From: Stomorhina lunata
Taxonomy: Eukaryota; Arthropoda; Insecta; Diptera; Rhiniidae
Assembly (NCBI GenBank): GCA_933228675.1
Contig: OW121743.1
Location: 54,252,903 to 54,316,902, forward strand
DNA length: 64,000 bases
Reading direction: 5' to 3'
This document shows, in pieces, positions 1 to 10,690 of this stretch. The notes below the pieces were generated by a model. The model made no database searches, was not told where the DNA came from, and worked only from the letters and a program-made list of their open reading frames with translations. A program made the position numbers and the translations under genes. Within the stretch, counting starts at the first letter, position 1. Each line of letters opens with the position of its first letter.

Positions 1-862
1 CTCAAGTTCGAATAATTAATTCCCAAATAAAGAAAAATTTTTTATCAAAAATTTTTCTATAGAAAATTTTTTTATCAAAAATTTTTCTATAGAAAATTTT
101 TTTATCAAAAATTTTTCTATAGAAAATTTTTTTATCAAAAATTTTCTATTGAAAATTTTTTTATCAAAAATTTTTCTATAGAAATTTTTGTTATTAAAAA
201 TTTTTCTGTAGAAAATGTTTTTATCAAATATTAGTCTATAGAAAGTGTTTTTATCAAATATTTGTCTATAAAAAATTTTTTATCAAAATTTTTTTTACGG
301 AAAATTTTTTATCAAAGATTTTTGAATAAAAAATTTTTCTATAGAAAATGTTTTTATCAAAGATTTGTTTATAGAAAATTTTTTATCAAAAATTTTTTTA
401 TTAAAAATTTTTCTAAATAAAATTTTTTTTTATCAAAATTTTTTTATAGAAAATTTTTTTATCAAAAATTTTTTACAAAAATTTTTTTAAAAAAAAATTT
501 TTATCAAAAATTTTTTTATTGAAAATTTTTTTATCAAAAATTTTTTTATTAAAAATTTTTCTGTAGAAAATTTTTTTATCAAAAATTTTTCTATAAAAAA
601 TTTTTTTATCAACAATTTTTCTATAGAAAATTTATATTTTTTATTAAAAATGTTTCTATGGAAAATTTTTTACCAAAAATTTTTCTATGGAAAATTTTTT
701 ATCAAAAATTTTTCAATAAAAAATTTTTTATCAAAAATTTTTCTATGGAAAATTTTTTATCAAAAATTTTTCAATAAAAAATTTTTTATCAAAAATTTTT
801 CTATAGAAAATTTTTTTATCAACAATTTTTCTATAGAAAATTTTTGGATCGAAAATATCTAA
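1..862. repeat. AT-rich minisatellite, ~29-bp unit
   Basis: Tandem array of a degenerate ~29-bp unit alternating A4-5T4-6 blocks with the spacers CTATAG and ATC. Units vary in length and drift by point changes. The composition recalls the 28-bp minisatellite at 43-51 kb (shared TATAGAAAATTTT core), so the two arrays are probably related. Open frames here encode only F/K/N/I-rich repeat read-through and are not genes. Confidence 0.9.
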
Positions 863-900
863 AATTGTTTAATATTAGAATTTATTTCTGTTTTGAAAAA

Positions 901-984
901 TATTCCCAATATTTACAAAAATATTCCCAATATTTACAAAAATATTCCCAATATTTACAAAACTATTCCCAATGTTTACAAAAA
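901..984. repeat. 21-bp tandem repeat, four units
   Basis: Four head-to-tail copies of a 21-bp unit starting TATTCCCAATATTTAC. The last unit carries an A-to-G change. It directly follows the AT minisatellite. No coding meaning is apparent. Confidence 0.85.
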
Positions 985-1970
985 TAATAGTGTCGCGGCA
1001 ACAATGTTCTAGATTATATTTTTTTTTGTTCTCTCGAACCATGTATTTTGTTGCTATATATTGGATTTTGATTTGTTTCTTGCCTATTTTGTTGTCTTTT
1101 CTTAACCAACCAACTTTGTTGACATCCAAATTCCAACTGAATGATTTTAGCACTCATTTTTACGAGTTTTCTTAATGATCGTGGCAATTAAAAAATTCAT
1201 CGGCTGCTGGTGGTATGGGCTGCCTACTCCTGATTATAGAGTATTTCAGTTTTACTTTTATTTCTATAAATCTCTAAATATTTTGAAAATTTTGCTAAAA
1301 TTTTTGTTTATTAAAAGATTTCCCAAAAAATGTCAAAATAAATAAAAATGCAATAATTTATTAAAATATATAATTGCTAATTTATTTTTCTTAAGTGTTT
1401 AGTAAAATTGCCAACCTTTAGGGCCATAAATCAAAATTAAATTAAAGACAAAATTTTAAAGCTAAATTTAAAGATTTTCAAAATTCAACTCCAAATGACT
1501 GCCAAGACATTTTTATTATTCTTAAACATTTAACTACGATCCTCACTTTTTAATAAGGAGAAAAATATAAGTCAATTATAAGATGACGATCAAGATGATC
1601 ATGAGTTTTAGCATATTTTACAGGAAGTCTATGATCACAATTTAACTTTTTTCTTCTACAAGATCTAAACATTTAACTGTCTTTTGCAAGTCACTGGGAA
1701 AATAAGCCAATCAACCTAAAGTTTATTTTAAAATCTTAGGATTTTTTTTCTTGTCTCACTTTTTTTTTGGTGTTGGTAAACCAATTTAAACATCTCTCCT
1801 GTTTTTGATGGATTTTTTTTGGAAGATTATACTAAAATTTAAATGAAGTAGAGGGAGAAAAACAAATAAATTTTATTTTACAACATCACCATCATTATTC
1901 AATTAATAAAATGTGAGTTTTGCAATTTAAATCATATTTGTTTTGTTACACCATTTACAATTTTAACTGA
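985..1970. other. AT-rich stretch with no recognisable gene
   Basis: No ORF, RNA gene or repeat boundary that I can support. The sequence is of ordinary AT-rich complexity with scattered homopolymers. Confidence 0.6.
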
Positions 1971-3800
1971 AAACAAGTAAGAGTGTTATATTCTGCTGTG
2001 CCGAATCTTATATACCCACCATCAAGTTGTGTTAAATTTAGAAACATATCTCATATATCTACAAGGGTGCAGCTAATTCAAAATCTGGACCAAAACTGAA
2101 AAAATCGCTAAGCTAATTGGTATTGTTGGTAAAACCTTTGGACTAAATTCGGTTGCCGTAGCTTTATAGTCCAACATTTAAAAATATTTTAATGGTTTCC
2201 CCAGTATTTACTTTGATCAAAATTCGGTCTCATAACCGGGTATAGTTTTACATTAATAAGTTGTTAAATACTTTTCGTTGTGCTTAGGCTAAACACTTTA
2301 ATAGTAATACGGCAGGTCCATATATTTCGTTAGGAGTTCCTAATGCATTCATTATATATAAAGTCTGGGCTCAAGATTGGTTGATGCCTATCTAATTTCA
2401 TAGGTACAATCTTAATATAATGAATGTACCCCGAAATCTTTTTGATTGTAGATATAAAAAGGGAATGTTATATATATAAGAATTATAGCCAAATATTGAC
2501 CGATTGTAACAAAATTTTACATACTGGCTGGTATATATATAGAGCTTATTCTTGCAAAATTTAGTGGCCATAGCTATCATAGTTTCTAATTTAATAGCTT
2601 TTAACTGGCCTTTGCTAAAATTTTTGGTTTCCGTGAGAGTTTTTTTATATGAAAGCTAAAGTCAAATATGGACTGATTCCTATAAAATTTGATAAACTGA
2701 TCAAAAATTGCATAAAACTTCCCTATTTTATATTTAATCGTCATTGCTATTACAATTATATTCAATTTATCAGCTTTAATGTGTTTCACGGGGCGGGGTT
2801 ATATGGGAGCTCTAACTAAATTTGAACCGATTTTGTCCATTTTCAACACACATCTTTTTCAAGACATACAAAATACTTTTGTAAAATTTTGTCCCTCTAG
2901 CTCTTTTCGTTAAGGCGCTATCGTGATTTTATCTGACAGACAGACGGACATAAACAACCTTTTCTTTATGTATTTTTGTGTTTCCATAAGTTTTTTATAT
3001 GGGAGCTATGGTCAAATGTTGACCGATTGTGACAAAATTTTGCACACTGGCTGACATTGACATAAGACTTCCTTGTGCTTAATTTAGTTTTACTAGCTTT
3101 TGTAGTTAAGGAGCTATCTGACGGACAGACGGACATAAATCCCATTTTCTTTTTGAATTTTTGTGTTTTCGTAAGTTTTTTATATGGGAGCTAGGTCAAA
3201 TGATGACCGATTGCAACAAAATTGCACACTGGCTGGCATTGATATAAAAATTTATTGGTTACATCTGTTATACTTTTAGATTTATTGGCATTTAAGTATA
3301 TCTTAGGTGAAATTTAGGCTGTTTTCGTAAGTTTTTTTGTATGGGAGCTATGGCTAAATGTGAACCGGTTTTGATGAAATTTTATACGCTGCCTAGGGCT
3401 AATGTAAAACTTCTATGTACCAAATTTTATCATCATAGCTGCTATAATTTGTCATTTATTAACAGATAAGCGATTAGCCTAGACGAGTTATACCGGAGCT
3501 ATGGTCAAATGTGAACCGATTTTGCCCAAGTTCAATACCAAAATCTTCTCAGAGATGAAATATATTTTTACTAAGTTTCAGTGAGCCAGCTCCTTTCGTT
3601 TAGGCGTTATCGTGATTTCAACAGACAGACATACGGACAGATAGACGGACATCGCTCAATCGTCTTAAAATTTCATAAGGATTCAGAATATATACATCGT
3701 TTTATATATATCGTTTTTGGTTTTTGAGCTAATATTAAGGAAATTACAAACGGAAGGACATTCTCAATATACCCCCATTCTTTTTAATGGTGGGTATAAA
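1971..3800 (+). mobile_element. DINE-like non-autonomous element, family B copy 1
   Basis: The element starts AACAAGTAAGAGTG, followed by a degenerate hairpin (CTGCTGTGCCGAA in this copy, TTCGGC..GCCGAA in others) and TATACCCACCATCAA. It ends ATGGTGGGTATAAA, so both ends carry subterminal inverted CCACCAT/ATGGTGGG motifs. The interior is about seven diverged modules of ~160 bp, each with the block GGGAGCTATGGTCAAATG followed by an ACCGATTTTG motif. A short CAGA-rich site (around 3622-3650) sits near the 3' end. There is no ORF, so any mobility would need proteins from elsewhere. The architecture recalls DINE-1/Helitron-like repeats of flies, but I cannot see a canonical CTRR end, so the class is uncertain. 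Confidence 0.75.
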
Positions 3801-4095
3801 AATTTATGCGTACGGTCAAAAACAGTGTAGTTAAGCCCTTTTGATTGCGTTGAATTATTATTTGTTTGACATATAAGTTTTCAAGAATATTTAAAAATTT
3901 GGAATTGATATTTCATTTAGTTTAAAAGTTATGATGTTTTTTTGCCTATCATATAAAAAATTATCCGAGACTATGATTTTTGAGAGCTATAAGTTGGCTT
4001 TCCGACAAAACATTGATCTGTTTGTCTACAGATCAACTCTAAAGCTCCTCTGTTTTAACTATATCTTATATTCTTAAACGAGCAATAATTGTATG

Positions 4096-4178
<83 letters not shown>

Positions 4179-4560
4179 TTTTTGGTTTTTGAGCTAATAT
4201 TAAGGAAATTACAAACGGAAGGACATTCTCAATATACCCCCATTCTTTTTAATGGTGGGTATAAAAATTTATGCGTACGGTCAAAAACAGTGTAGTTAAG
4301 CCCTTTTGATTGCGTTGAATTATTATTTGTTTGACATATAAGTTTTCAAGAATATTTAAAAATTTGGAATTGATATTTCATTTAGTTTAAAAGTTATGAT
4401 GTTTTTTTGCCTATCATATAAAAAATTATCCGAGACTATGATTTTTGAGAGCTATAAGTTGGCTTTCCGACAAAACATTGATCTGTTTGTCTACAGATCA
4501 ACTCTAAAGCTCCTCTGTTTTAACTATATCTTATATTTTTAAACGAGCAATAATTGTATG

Positions 4561-4602
<42 letters not shown>
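3711..4602. repeat. Tandem duplication (~465 bp) flanked by (TA)n
   Basis: The family B 3' end plus ~300 bp of flank (3711-4099) is repeated nearly perfectly at 4176-4563 (offset 465). Each copy ends in a (TA)n tract, at about 4100-4175 and 4564-4602. The duplication breakpoints coincide with TA tracts, which suggests slippage or unequal exchange. Confidence 0.85.
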
Positions 4603-4607
<5 letters not shown>

Positions 4608-6062
4608 ACTATCTCGAAAACGGCTCTAACGATTTTGATAAAACTTGTACAGTGGGTATCTTTTTTGATGTATAGGTCGAAGAAGAAGGGACTTTTGGAA
4701 CGTTTGCCTCTAAGAGGGTAAAAACGGGTAAAAAGGGAAAAAAATCGAAAACGCTATATCACCTTAAGTAATAGGTATAGAAACAAAATTTAAATTACGT
4801 TTTAAACAGCTATGAAAATAAACGGACAGGTGTTTGGTACTTTTTTGAAACTATGTCCGATAAGGGGTAAAAAAGGATGAAAATAGTTTTTTTGGTACCT
4901 TTTTAACCCACTCTTATATTTTAAACTAAGGAATATAGAAAGAAACTTTGTACTGCAATCAATAGATGTCAAAGAAATATTGAACACGTATTTGGTACTT
5001 TTTTGATTTTGTGGCCAAACTGTGTAAAAAAGGGATAAACTGATAACTTAACATCTACAAAAGTAATATGAATAGGAAAATTATGTTAACTGCTTTGTAA
5101 TAAAATGTACCGAATTCAATTGGTACCAAAGAAGTACCAATTATGTATATGGAACTGTTTGAAATTAAGGGATAAAAAGGGGAAAAAATTAGTAATGTTA
5201 TAACTTCAAAACAAATGAATGTTTGTCTGTATGTATGTTCTTTATAGAATAGTAAACTGTGGATTTGATCATGTTATGCTCTTTAGCAAAGATGTTGCGG
5301 ATAAGCCGGCGGAGGTTTTTAAGTTGGTAAACCGAATTTCCGACAGGTGGCGCCACTGAAAATTACTAAAAATTAATTAAATCGTAAACTGTACATTTGA
5401 TCATACTATGATCTTTTGCAAAGTTGTAGCGCATGAGCCGGCGAATGCTTTTTAATTGGCGTGAATAATTTCCGACAGGTGGCGCTACTTAAAGGTTTCT
5501 TAGTTGGTATGAAGAAATTTCGACAGGTGACGCCACTGAAATTTACTTAAAGTCAATTTAATCGTAAACTGTACATTTTATCATGCTATAATTTTTAGCA
5601 AAGTTGTTGAGGATAATCCGACGAAGGTTTATTAATTGGAATGACCAAAGTCCGACAGGTGGCGCCACTGAAAATTACTCAAAATGAATTAAATCGTAAA
5701 CTGTGCATTTGATCAGACTACAAGTGAATTAAATCATAAACTGTGCATTTGATCATGTTATGATCATAAGCAAAGTTGTTACGCATAAGCAGATGAAGGT
5801 TTCTTAGTGGTATGAACTACTTCAGGCGGCGCCACTGAAAACTACTCAAAATGAATTAAATCGTAAACTGTGCATTTGATCAGACTATAATCTTTAGCAA
5901 AGTTGTTGCGCATGAGTCGACGGAGGTTTCTGTTGGTATGACCAATTTTCAAAATTATTTAAAATGAGTTAAACTGTAACTGTATAAAATAAAATATATA
6001 AAAACTTTAAAATTTGCCTCAAAATGTTTATCATAAAGCCCCGAGCAAGGCTCGGTCAACCA
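4603..6062 (+). mobile_element. Tandem-repeat element with terminal hairpin, possible Helitron-like
   Basis: Non-coding sequence that starts with an ATCTCGAAAACGGCTCTAAC motif of a kind common in insect repeats. From about 5240 to 5960 it holds about five degenerate ~150-bp repeats, each with AAATCGTAAACTGTGCATTT, GCAAAGTTGTTGCGCATGAG and GACAGGTGGCGCCACTGAAA. It closes with a perfect 6-bp stem and 3-nt loop (CCGAGC-AAG-GCTCGG, 6041-6055) followed by CAACCAGGTACTGA. A GC hairpin shortly before the end is typical of Helitron 3' termini and CTGA would fit CTRR, but the next base is A rather than T and no 5' end is defined. Treat the class as tentative. Confidence 0.4.
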
Positions 6063-6821
6063 GGTACTGAAATTTAATTTAAGTATCTTTAACCGTTTAA
6101 AAGTTATGGGGTTATTTCAGAAATAACTCTTGAAAAAACTTACTTACCTTTTTACGTTAAATTATGTTTCGAACATAAACTGTTACTATTTTTAAGAATC
6201 GAAAGGTTTAATTTTTTGCTCAAAATTTGTATGGTAGTTAAGCCCTTTTGGTTTCAGAAAATATTCAACTTGTAGTTAAGCGCTTTTTATTTTTCACATT
6301 TTCTCAAAAACTTAACATTTTTTACCATGTTAGTTTTTATAATTTTCTTTGCTGACCCAATTCCAAAAATTGGACGTAATGTTTCTTTTAGTTTAAAGAT
6401 ATATCGTTTTTTGCTTCTTCTTAAAAAAAACTAGAATTGTAGTTACGCCCTTTTGCATTTTAGGTGACAAAAGAGATATTTTATGTCCTTAACTCAGAGC
6501 TGGTAAATCATACAAAACCAAAAGACTTTACCCCTATTATTTGACTCTTTCCTTCTTAAACCCTGGAACGTATTATAGAAGCATATCTGCGCTCATCAAT
6601 TAATCCGATTTTTCTATTCAGTTGACAACTTGGCTACAACAAAGGTAGTTCCATTGAAAAATTCTCTTAAGTATAATAATTTCTTGAGTTTCTCGATATA
6701 GAATCATTAGCTATACTCTTCAAACCGAAGTTTATCATATCGGCAATGGAAGACTGAATGTGTTGGCTAATCAATCTTCTTCGTTATATGGAAACTATTA
6801 CCTACAAAGTCATTAGCTCTA
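6063..6821. other. Non-coding, scattered TAGTTAAGCCCTTTTG-type repeats
   Basis: No gene seen. Short recurrences of GTAGTTAAGCCCTTTTG and variants occur near 6236, 6272 and 6438, and also in the duplicated flank at 3828 and 4293. They suggest a decayed repeat family. Confidence 0.5.
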
Positions 6822-7025
6822 CTACCACAATTCAAAAGGTAGCTGAGGACAAAATGTTCGAAGAATTCCAAGTAAACAACTGTTGAAAAACGTACGCAAT
6901 ATCTTCTGTATATTCTCTATCAGAAACCATGATTCACAGCCGTATAAGAGAACAGAAAGAACGCATGTTTTAAAGGCATTTATTTTTTTAAAAAGTTTTA
7001 TCAAAAATTTTAGAATATCAAACAT
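6822..7025 (-). pseudogene. LINE reverse transcriptase C-terminal scrap
   Basis: The 67-codon minus frame contains FKTCVLSVLLYGCESWFL followed by a basic/hydrophobic run (IQKILRTFFNSCLLGILRTF). This resembles the region just after the RT catalytic domain of non-LTR retrotransposons, where a V(L)LYGCESW-type motif is characteristic. The catalytic YxDD region and the rest of the ORF are absent, so this is a dead fragment. It abuts a small palindromic MITE on its right. The clade cannot be determined. Confidence 0.55.
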
Positions 7026-7041
7026 TTAATTAAAATGTTTC

Positions 7042-7210
7042 ACTGTAGTGTATTGCACTAAGATTCCAATTTATTGCAATTATTTATTATTGTAATAAAT
7101 ATTTGTTTGATAAAACCAAAAAAATGCTGCTGTGGAAGCCTTTCCTCGTCTATTTATTACAATAATAAATAATTGTGATAAAATGGGTTCTTAGTGCAAT
7201 ATACTACAGT
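7042..7210. mobile_element. Small palindromic MITE-like element (~169 bp)
   Basis: About 60-bp inverted arms (7042-7101 and 7150-7210) start ACTGTAGT and share TATTGCACTAAGA and ATTTATTATTGTAATAAAT at an estimated 85% identity. A ~48-bp centre carries AAAACCAAAAAAATGC. No ORF and no convincing target-site duplication. Confidence 0.6.
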
Positions 7211-7326
7211 AAAACTATTATTTTTGTTTCGATGCCTCCAGATATTTTTTAGTCTTCCTAACGATATGAGAATCAATTTGCCCTTAAAACCCTTATATCT
7301 TCTAATTACAACCCATTTAGTTCGAT

Positions 7327-7502
7327 TTATAATTACCACCATCAAAAAGAATGGGGGTATATTGACATTGTCATTCCGTTTGTAATTTCCTTAATATTGG
7401 CTCAAAAACCAAAAACGATACATATTCCGAATCCTTATGAAATTCTAAGACGATTGAGCGATGTCCGTCTGTCTGTCTGTCTGTTTGTCTGTCCGTCTGT
7501 CC

Positions 7503-7533
<31 letters not shown>

Positions 7534-7570
7534 GGTCCGTCTGCCTGTCCGTCTGTCTGTCTGTCTGTCC

Positions 7571-7624
<54 letters not shown>

Positions 7625-9240
7625 TGAAATCACGATAACGCCTAAACGAAAGGAGCTAGCTTACTGAAACTTTTGGGAAAATTTTGGTATTGAAATTGGG
7701 CAAAATCGGTTCACATTTGACCATAGCTCCCGTATAACCTCGTCTAAGCTAATCGCTTATTTGTTAATTAATGACAAATTATAGCAGCTGCGATGATAAA
7801 ATTTGGTATATTGAAGTTTTACACTAGCCCAAGGCAGCGTGTAAAATTTCAGCAAAATCGGTTCACATTTAGCCAAAGCTCCCATACAAAAAACTTACGA
7901 AAACAGCCTAAATTTCACCTAAAATACACTTAAATGCCAATCTAAAAGTATTACAGATATAACCACTAATTTTGGCACAAGAAAGTCTTATATCAATGCC
8001 AGCCAGTGTGCAAAATTTTGTCGCAATCGGTCATCATTTGACCTAGCTCCCATACAAAAAACTTACGAAAACACAAAAATTCAAAAAGAAAAGGGGATTT
8101 ATGTCCGTCTGTCCGTCAGATAGCTCCTTAACTATAAGAGCTAGTATGACTAAATTAAGCACAAGGAAGTTTTATGTCAATGTCAGCGAGTGTGCAAAAT
8201 TTTGTTACAATCGGTCACCATTTGACCATAGCTCCCATATAAAAAACTTATGGAAACACAAAAATACATAAAGAAAGGGTTGTTTATGTCCGTCTGTCCG
8301 TCAGATAAAAGCACGATAGCGCCTTAACGAAAAGAGCTAGAGGGACAAAATTTAACAAAAGTATTTTGGATATCTTGAAAAAGATGTGTGTTGAAAATGG
8401 ACAAAATCGGTTTAAATTTAGTTAGAGCTCTCATATAACCCCGCCCCGGGAAACACATTAATGCTGATAAATTGAATACAATTGTAATAGCTATGACGAT
8501 TAAATTTAAAATAGGGAAGTTTTATGCAATTTTTGATCAGTTTATCAAATTTTATAGGAATCAGTCCATATTTGACTTTAGCTTTCATATAAAAAAACAC
8601 TCACGGAAACCAAAAATTTTAGCAAAGGCCAGTTAAAAGCTATTAAATTAGAAACTATGATAGCTATGGCCACTAAGTTTAGCAAGAATAATTTCTATAT
8701 ATATACCAGCCAGTATGTAAAATTTTGTTACAATCGGTCAATATTTGGCTATAATTCTTATATATATAACATTCGCTTTTTATATCTACAATCAAAAAGA
8801 TTTCGGGGTACATTCATTATATTAAGATTGTACCTATGAAATTAGATAGGCATCAATCAATGTTCAGCCCAGACTTTATATATGATGGATGCATTAGGAA
8901 ATCCTAACGAAATAAGCGGACCTGACGTATTACTATTAACGTGTTTAGCCTAAGCACAACGAAAAGTATTTAACAACTTATTAATGTAAAACTATACCCG
9001 GTTATGAGACCGAATTTTGATCAAAGTAAATACCGGGGAAACCACTAAAATATTTTTAAATTTTGAACTATAAAGCTACGGCTACCGAATTTAGTCCAAA
9101 GGTTTTACCAACAATACCAATTAGCTTAGCGATTTTTTCAGTTTTGGTCCAGATTTTGAATAGCTGCACCCTGTTTCTGAATTTAACACAACTTGATGGT
9201 GGGTATATAAGATTCGGCACAGTCGAATATAACACTCTTA
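7327..9240 (-). mobile_element. DINE-like element, family B copy 2 (inverted)
   Basis: Reverse-orientation copy of the element at 1971-3800: it opens with the degraded 3' end (ACCACCATCAAAAAGAATGG) and closes with GGTGGGTATATAAGATTCGGCAC and ACACTCTTA. Its CAGA site has expanded to ~160 bp. The 5' terminus is split: ACTCTTA ends at 9240 and TTACTTGTTT resumes at 9787 because a MITE inserted there. Confidence 0.75.
7463..7624. repeat. (TCTG/CAGA)n microsatellite inside family B
   Basis: About 160 bp of TCTG units with scattered TCCG interruptions, located exactly at the GACAGACGGACAT site that the other copies carry in short form. Frames through it encode CLSV or RQTD repeats and are not genes. 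Confidence 0.95.
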
Positions 9241-9786
9241 AGGTAGAAACACAATTGGGACGAATGACTAATTTCGTCCAGCTCGACGAATTCGGCTTTA
9301 AAAATTCGTCTTGTACATTCGTCTATTGAACACAGTTGGGACGAATAAACGTTGTTGACGCCATTTTTGTTGATTTTTTTATTTTCACAAATTACTCACT
9401 TTCGTACATATCGCGCACTCACAACATTTGCAATTTTTTTTTTGTATTTAATTCTTTTATTATTTCACAAGATTATTTTATTTAATTCATTTTATTTAAA
9501 ATAATTTTTTTTGTTTACATTTTATAAGGTGACCATATTTTACAAGAACACAAATAATTTCTAATATTTTACATCAGAAAGAGAAGTACAGCCACTCTTA
9601 ACCAGTTTAGTCGTCGTTCGTCTACGTATGAAATAGAAATAAACCTATCGCACTATTCGATACGCACGACGAATTTCGTCATACGCATCAATTGTGAGCA
9701 CTTTCATATTAACCTATATGTTCTATTTCTAACGACGAATATTCGTTCCGAAAAATTGGTCGTTCGTTCCAATTGTGTTTCATACT
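9241..9786. mobile_element. MITE with TTA target duplication (546 bp)
   Basis: Terminal inverted repeats of ~24 bp (AGGTAGAAACACAATTGG at left; the right end reverse-complemented reads AGTATGAAACACAATTGG) with few mismatches. It is flanked by TTA on both sides (9238-9240 and 9787-9789) and splits the otherwise continuous ACTCTTACTTGTTT end of a family B element, which gives the exact insertion point. A 3-bp TTA duplication fits PIF/Harbinger-type MITEs. A subterminal copy of the end motif (CACAGTTGGGACGAAT) lies near 9333. No ORF. Confidence 0.8.
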
Positions 9787-9796
9787 TTACTTGTTT

Positions 9797-10690
9797 AAGA
9801 GTATCAGGTGGTCCTTCAAACCTGATTACTAGTCTACACTCTTAAACCACAATAAACAGTGTATTTCTTTCAATTTAAACTTTTCTCTATGAACCCACTT
9901 TACCCTACGTCCCCTTTCCCACAAGCTCTCCCAAAAACTAACTACAAGTTATCTATTTGTTGCCTTTGCCACTATTGTCTTCTTCAAATTCATCATTTTT
10001 TTTTTGGTTGGCGCTATTTCTTGGTTGTTTCCATTTCGTGGCCATTTTCAAAGGTGTCGTCTTCTCTAAATCTTGATAAAATTTTCCATAGAATTATTTC
10101 AGTTTAATTTTTGGTTTCATTTCATGGTTAAATTTAGACAATTTTTGTTTGATTGTTGCTATTGCTTGAGCTGCCTTGATTTCTTGCAACATGTCTTGTC
10201 TTGTCTCGTGTCGTCTGCTCGATTGTGCCAAAATAATAAATATTTCAATTAAAATAACCTCCTCTTTTAGCCCCTTTTTGTCGAATGGGTTGTTTTGTGG
10301 TGGCTGTTGGCGGTGTTTTCTGTAAGTTATGCATGAACAACAAAAATTTGTCAAACATTTTATTTTATTTATTCTTTAGCTTATACGTTTATGTCTAGAG
10401 TTATATGCAGTTTTTAGTTTTTCTTTTTCTGGTATTTTATTATGATATTCCAATTTAATCCAAAATTATGTTCGGTTTTGGCTGACATTTTGCATTGCAA
10501 ATGCTGATTTCTTTGTAGAATTTTTGCTTATGAAATGACAATGACAGGTGGCATGAGGTATGGAATTTTAAAATCATGAAAGAATCAAATGAGGATGAGG
10601 TTTATTTCTGTTAAATAGAGACCACCAAAGTTTGAATGGTATTTAGCCAAGGTAAAGGGAAAGATGAATAATGAATTTTGAAATGAATTA
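9797..10690. other. Non-coding stretch without recognised repeats
   Basis: Moderate-complexity AT-rich sequence. Frames at 9859-10107 and 10094-10354 have no recognisable domain or splice context, so I do not call them. Confidence 0.55.

Noticed and set aside
4089..4295. 68-codon frame starting with an IYIY repeat
   Set aside because: It is the (TA)n microsatellite read as Ile-Tyr.
7042..7210. A second hammerhead next to the small palindromic element
   Set aside because: The TTTTTTTGG.TTTTATC-like stretch resembles that near the ribozyme, but no CTGANGA or GAAA core is present.
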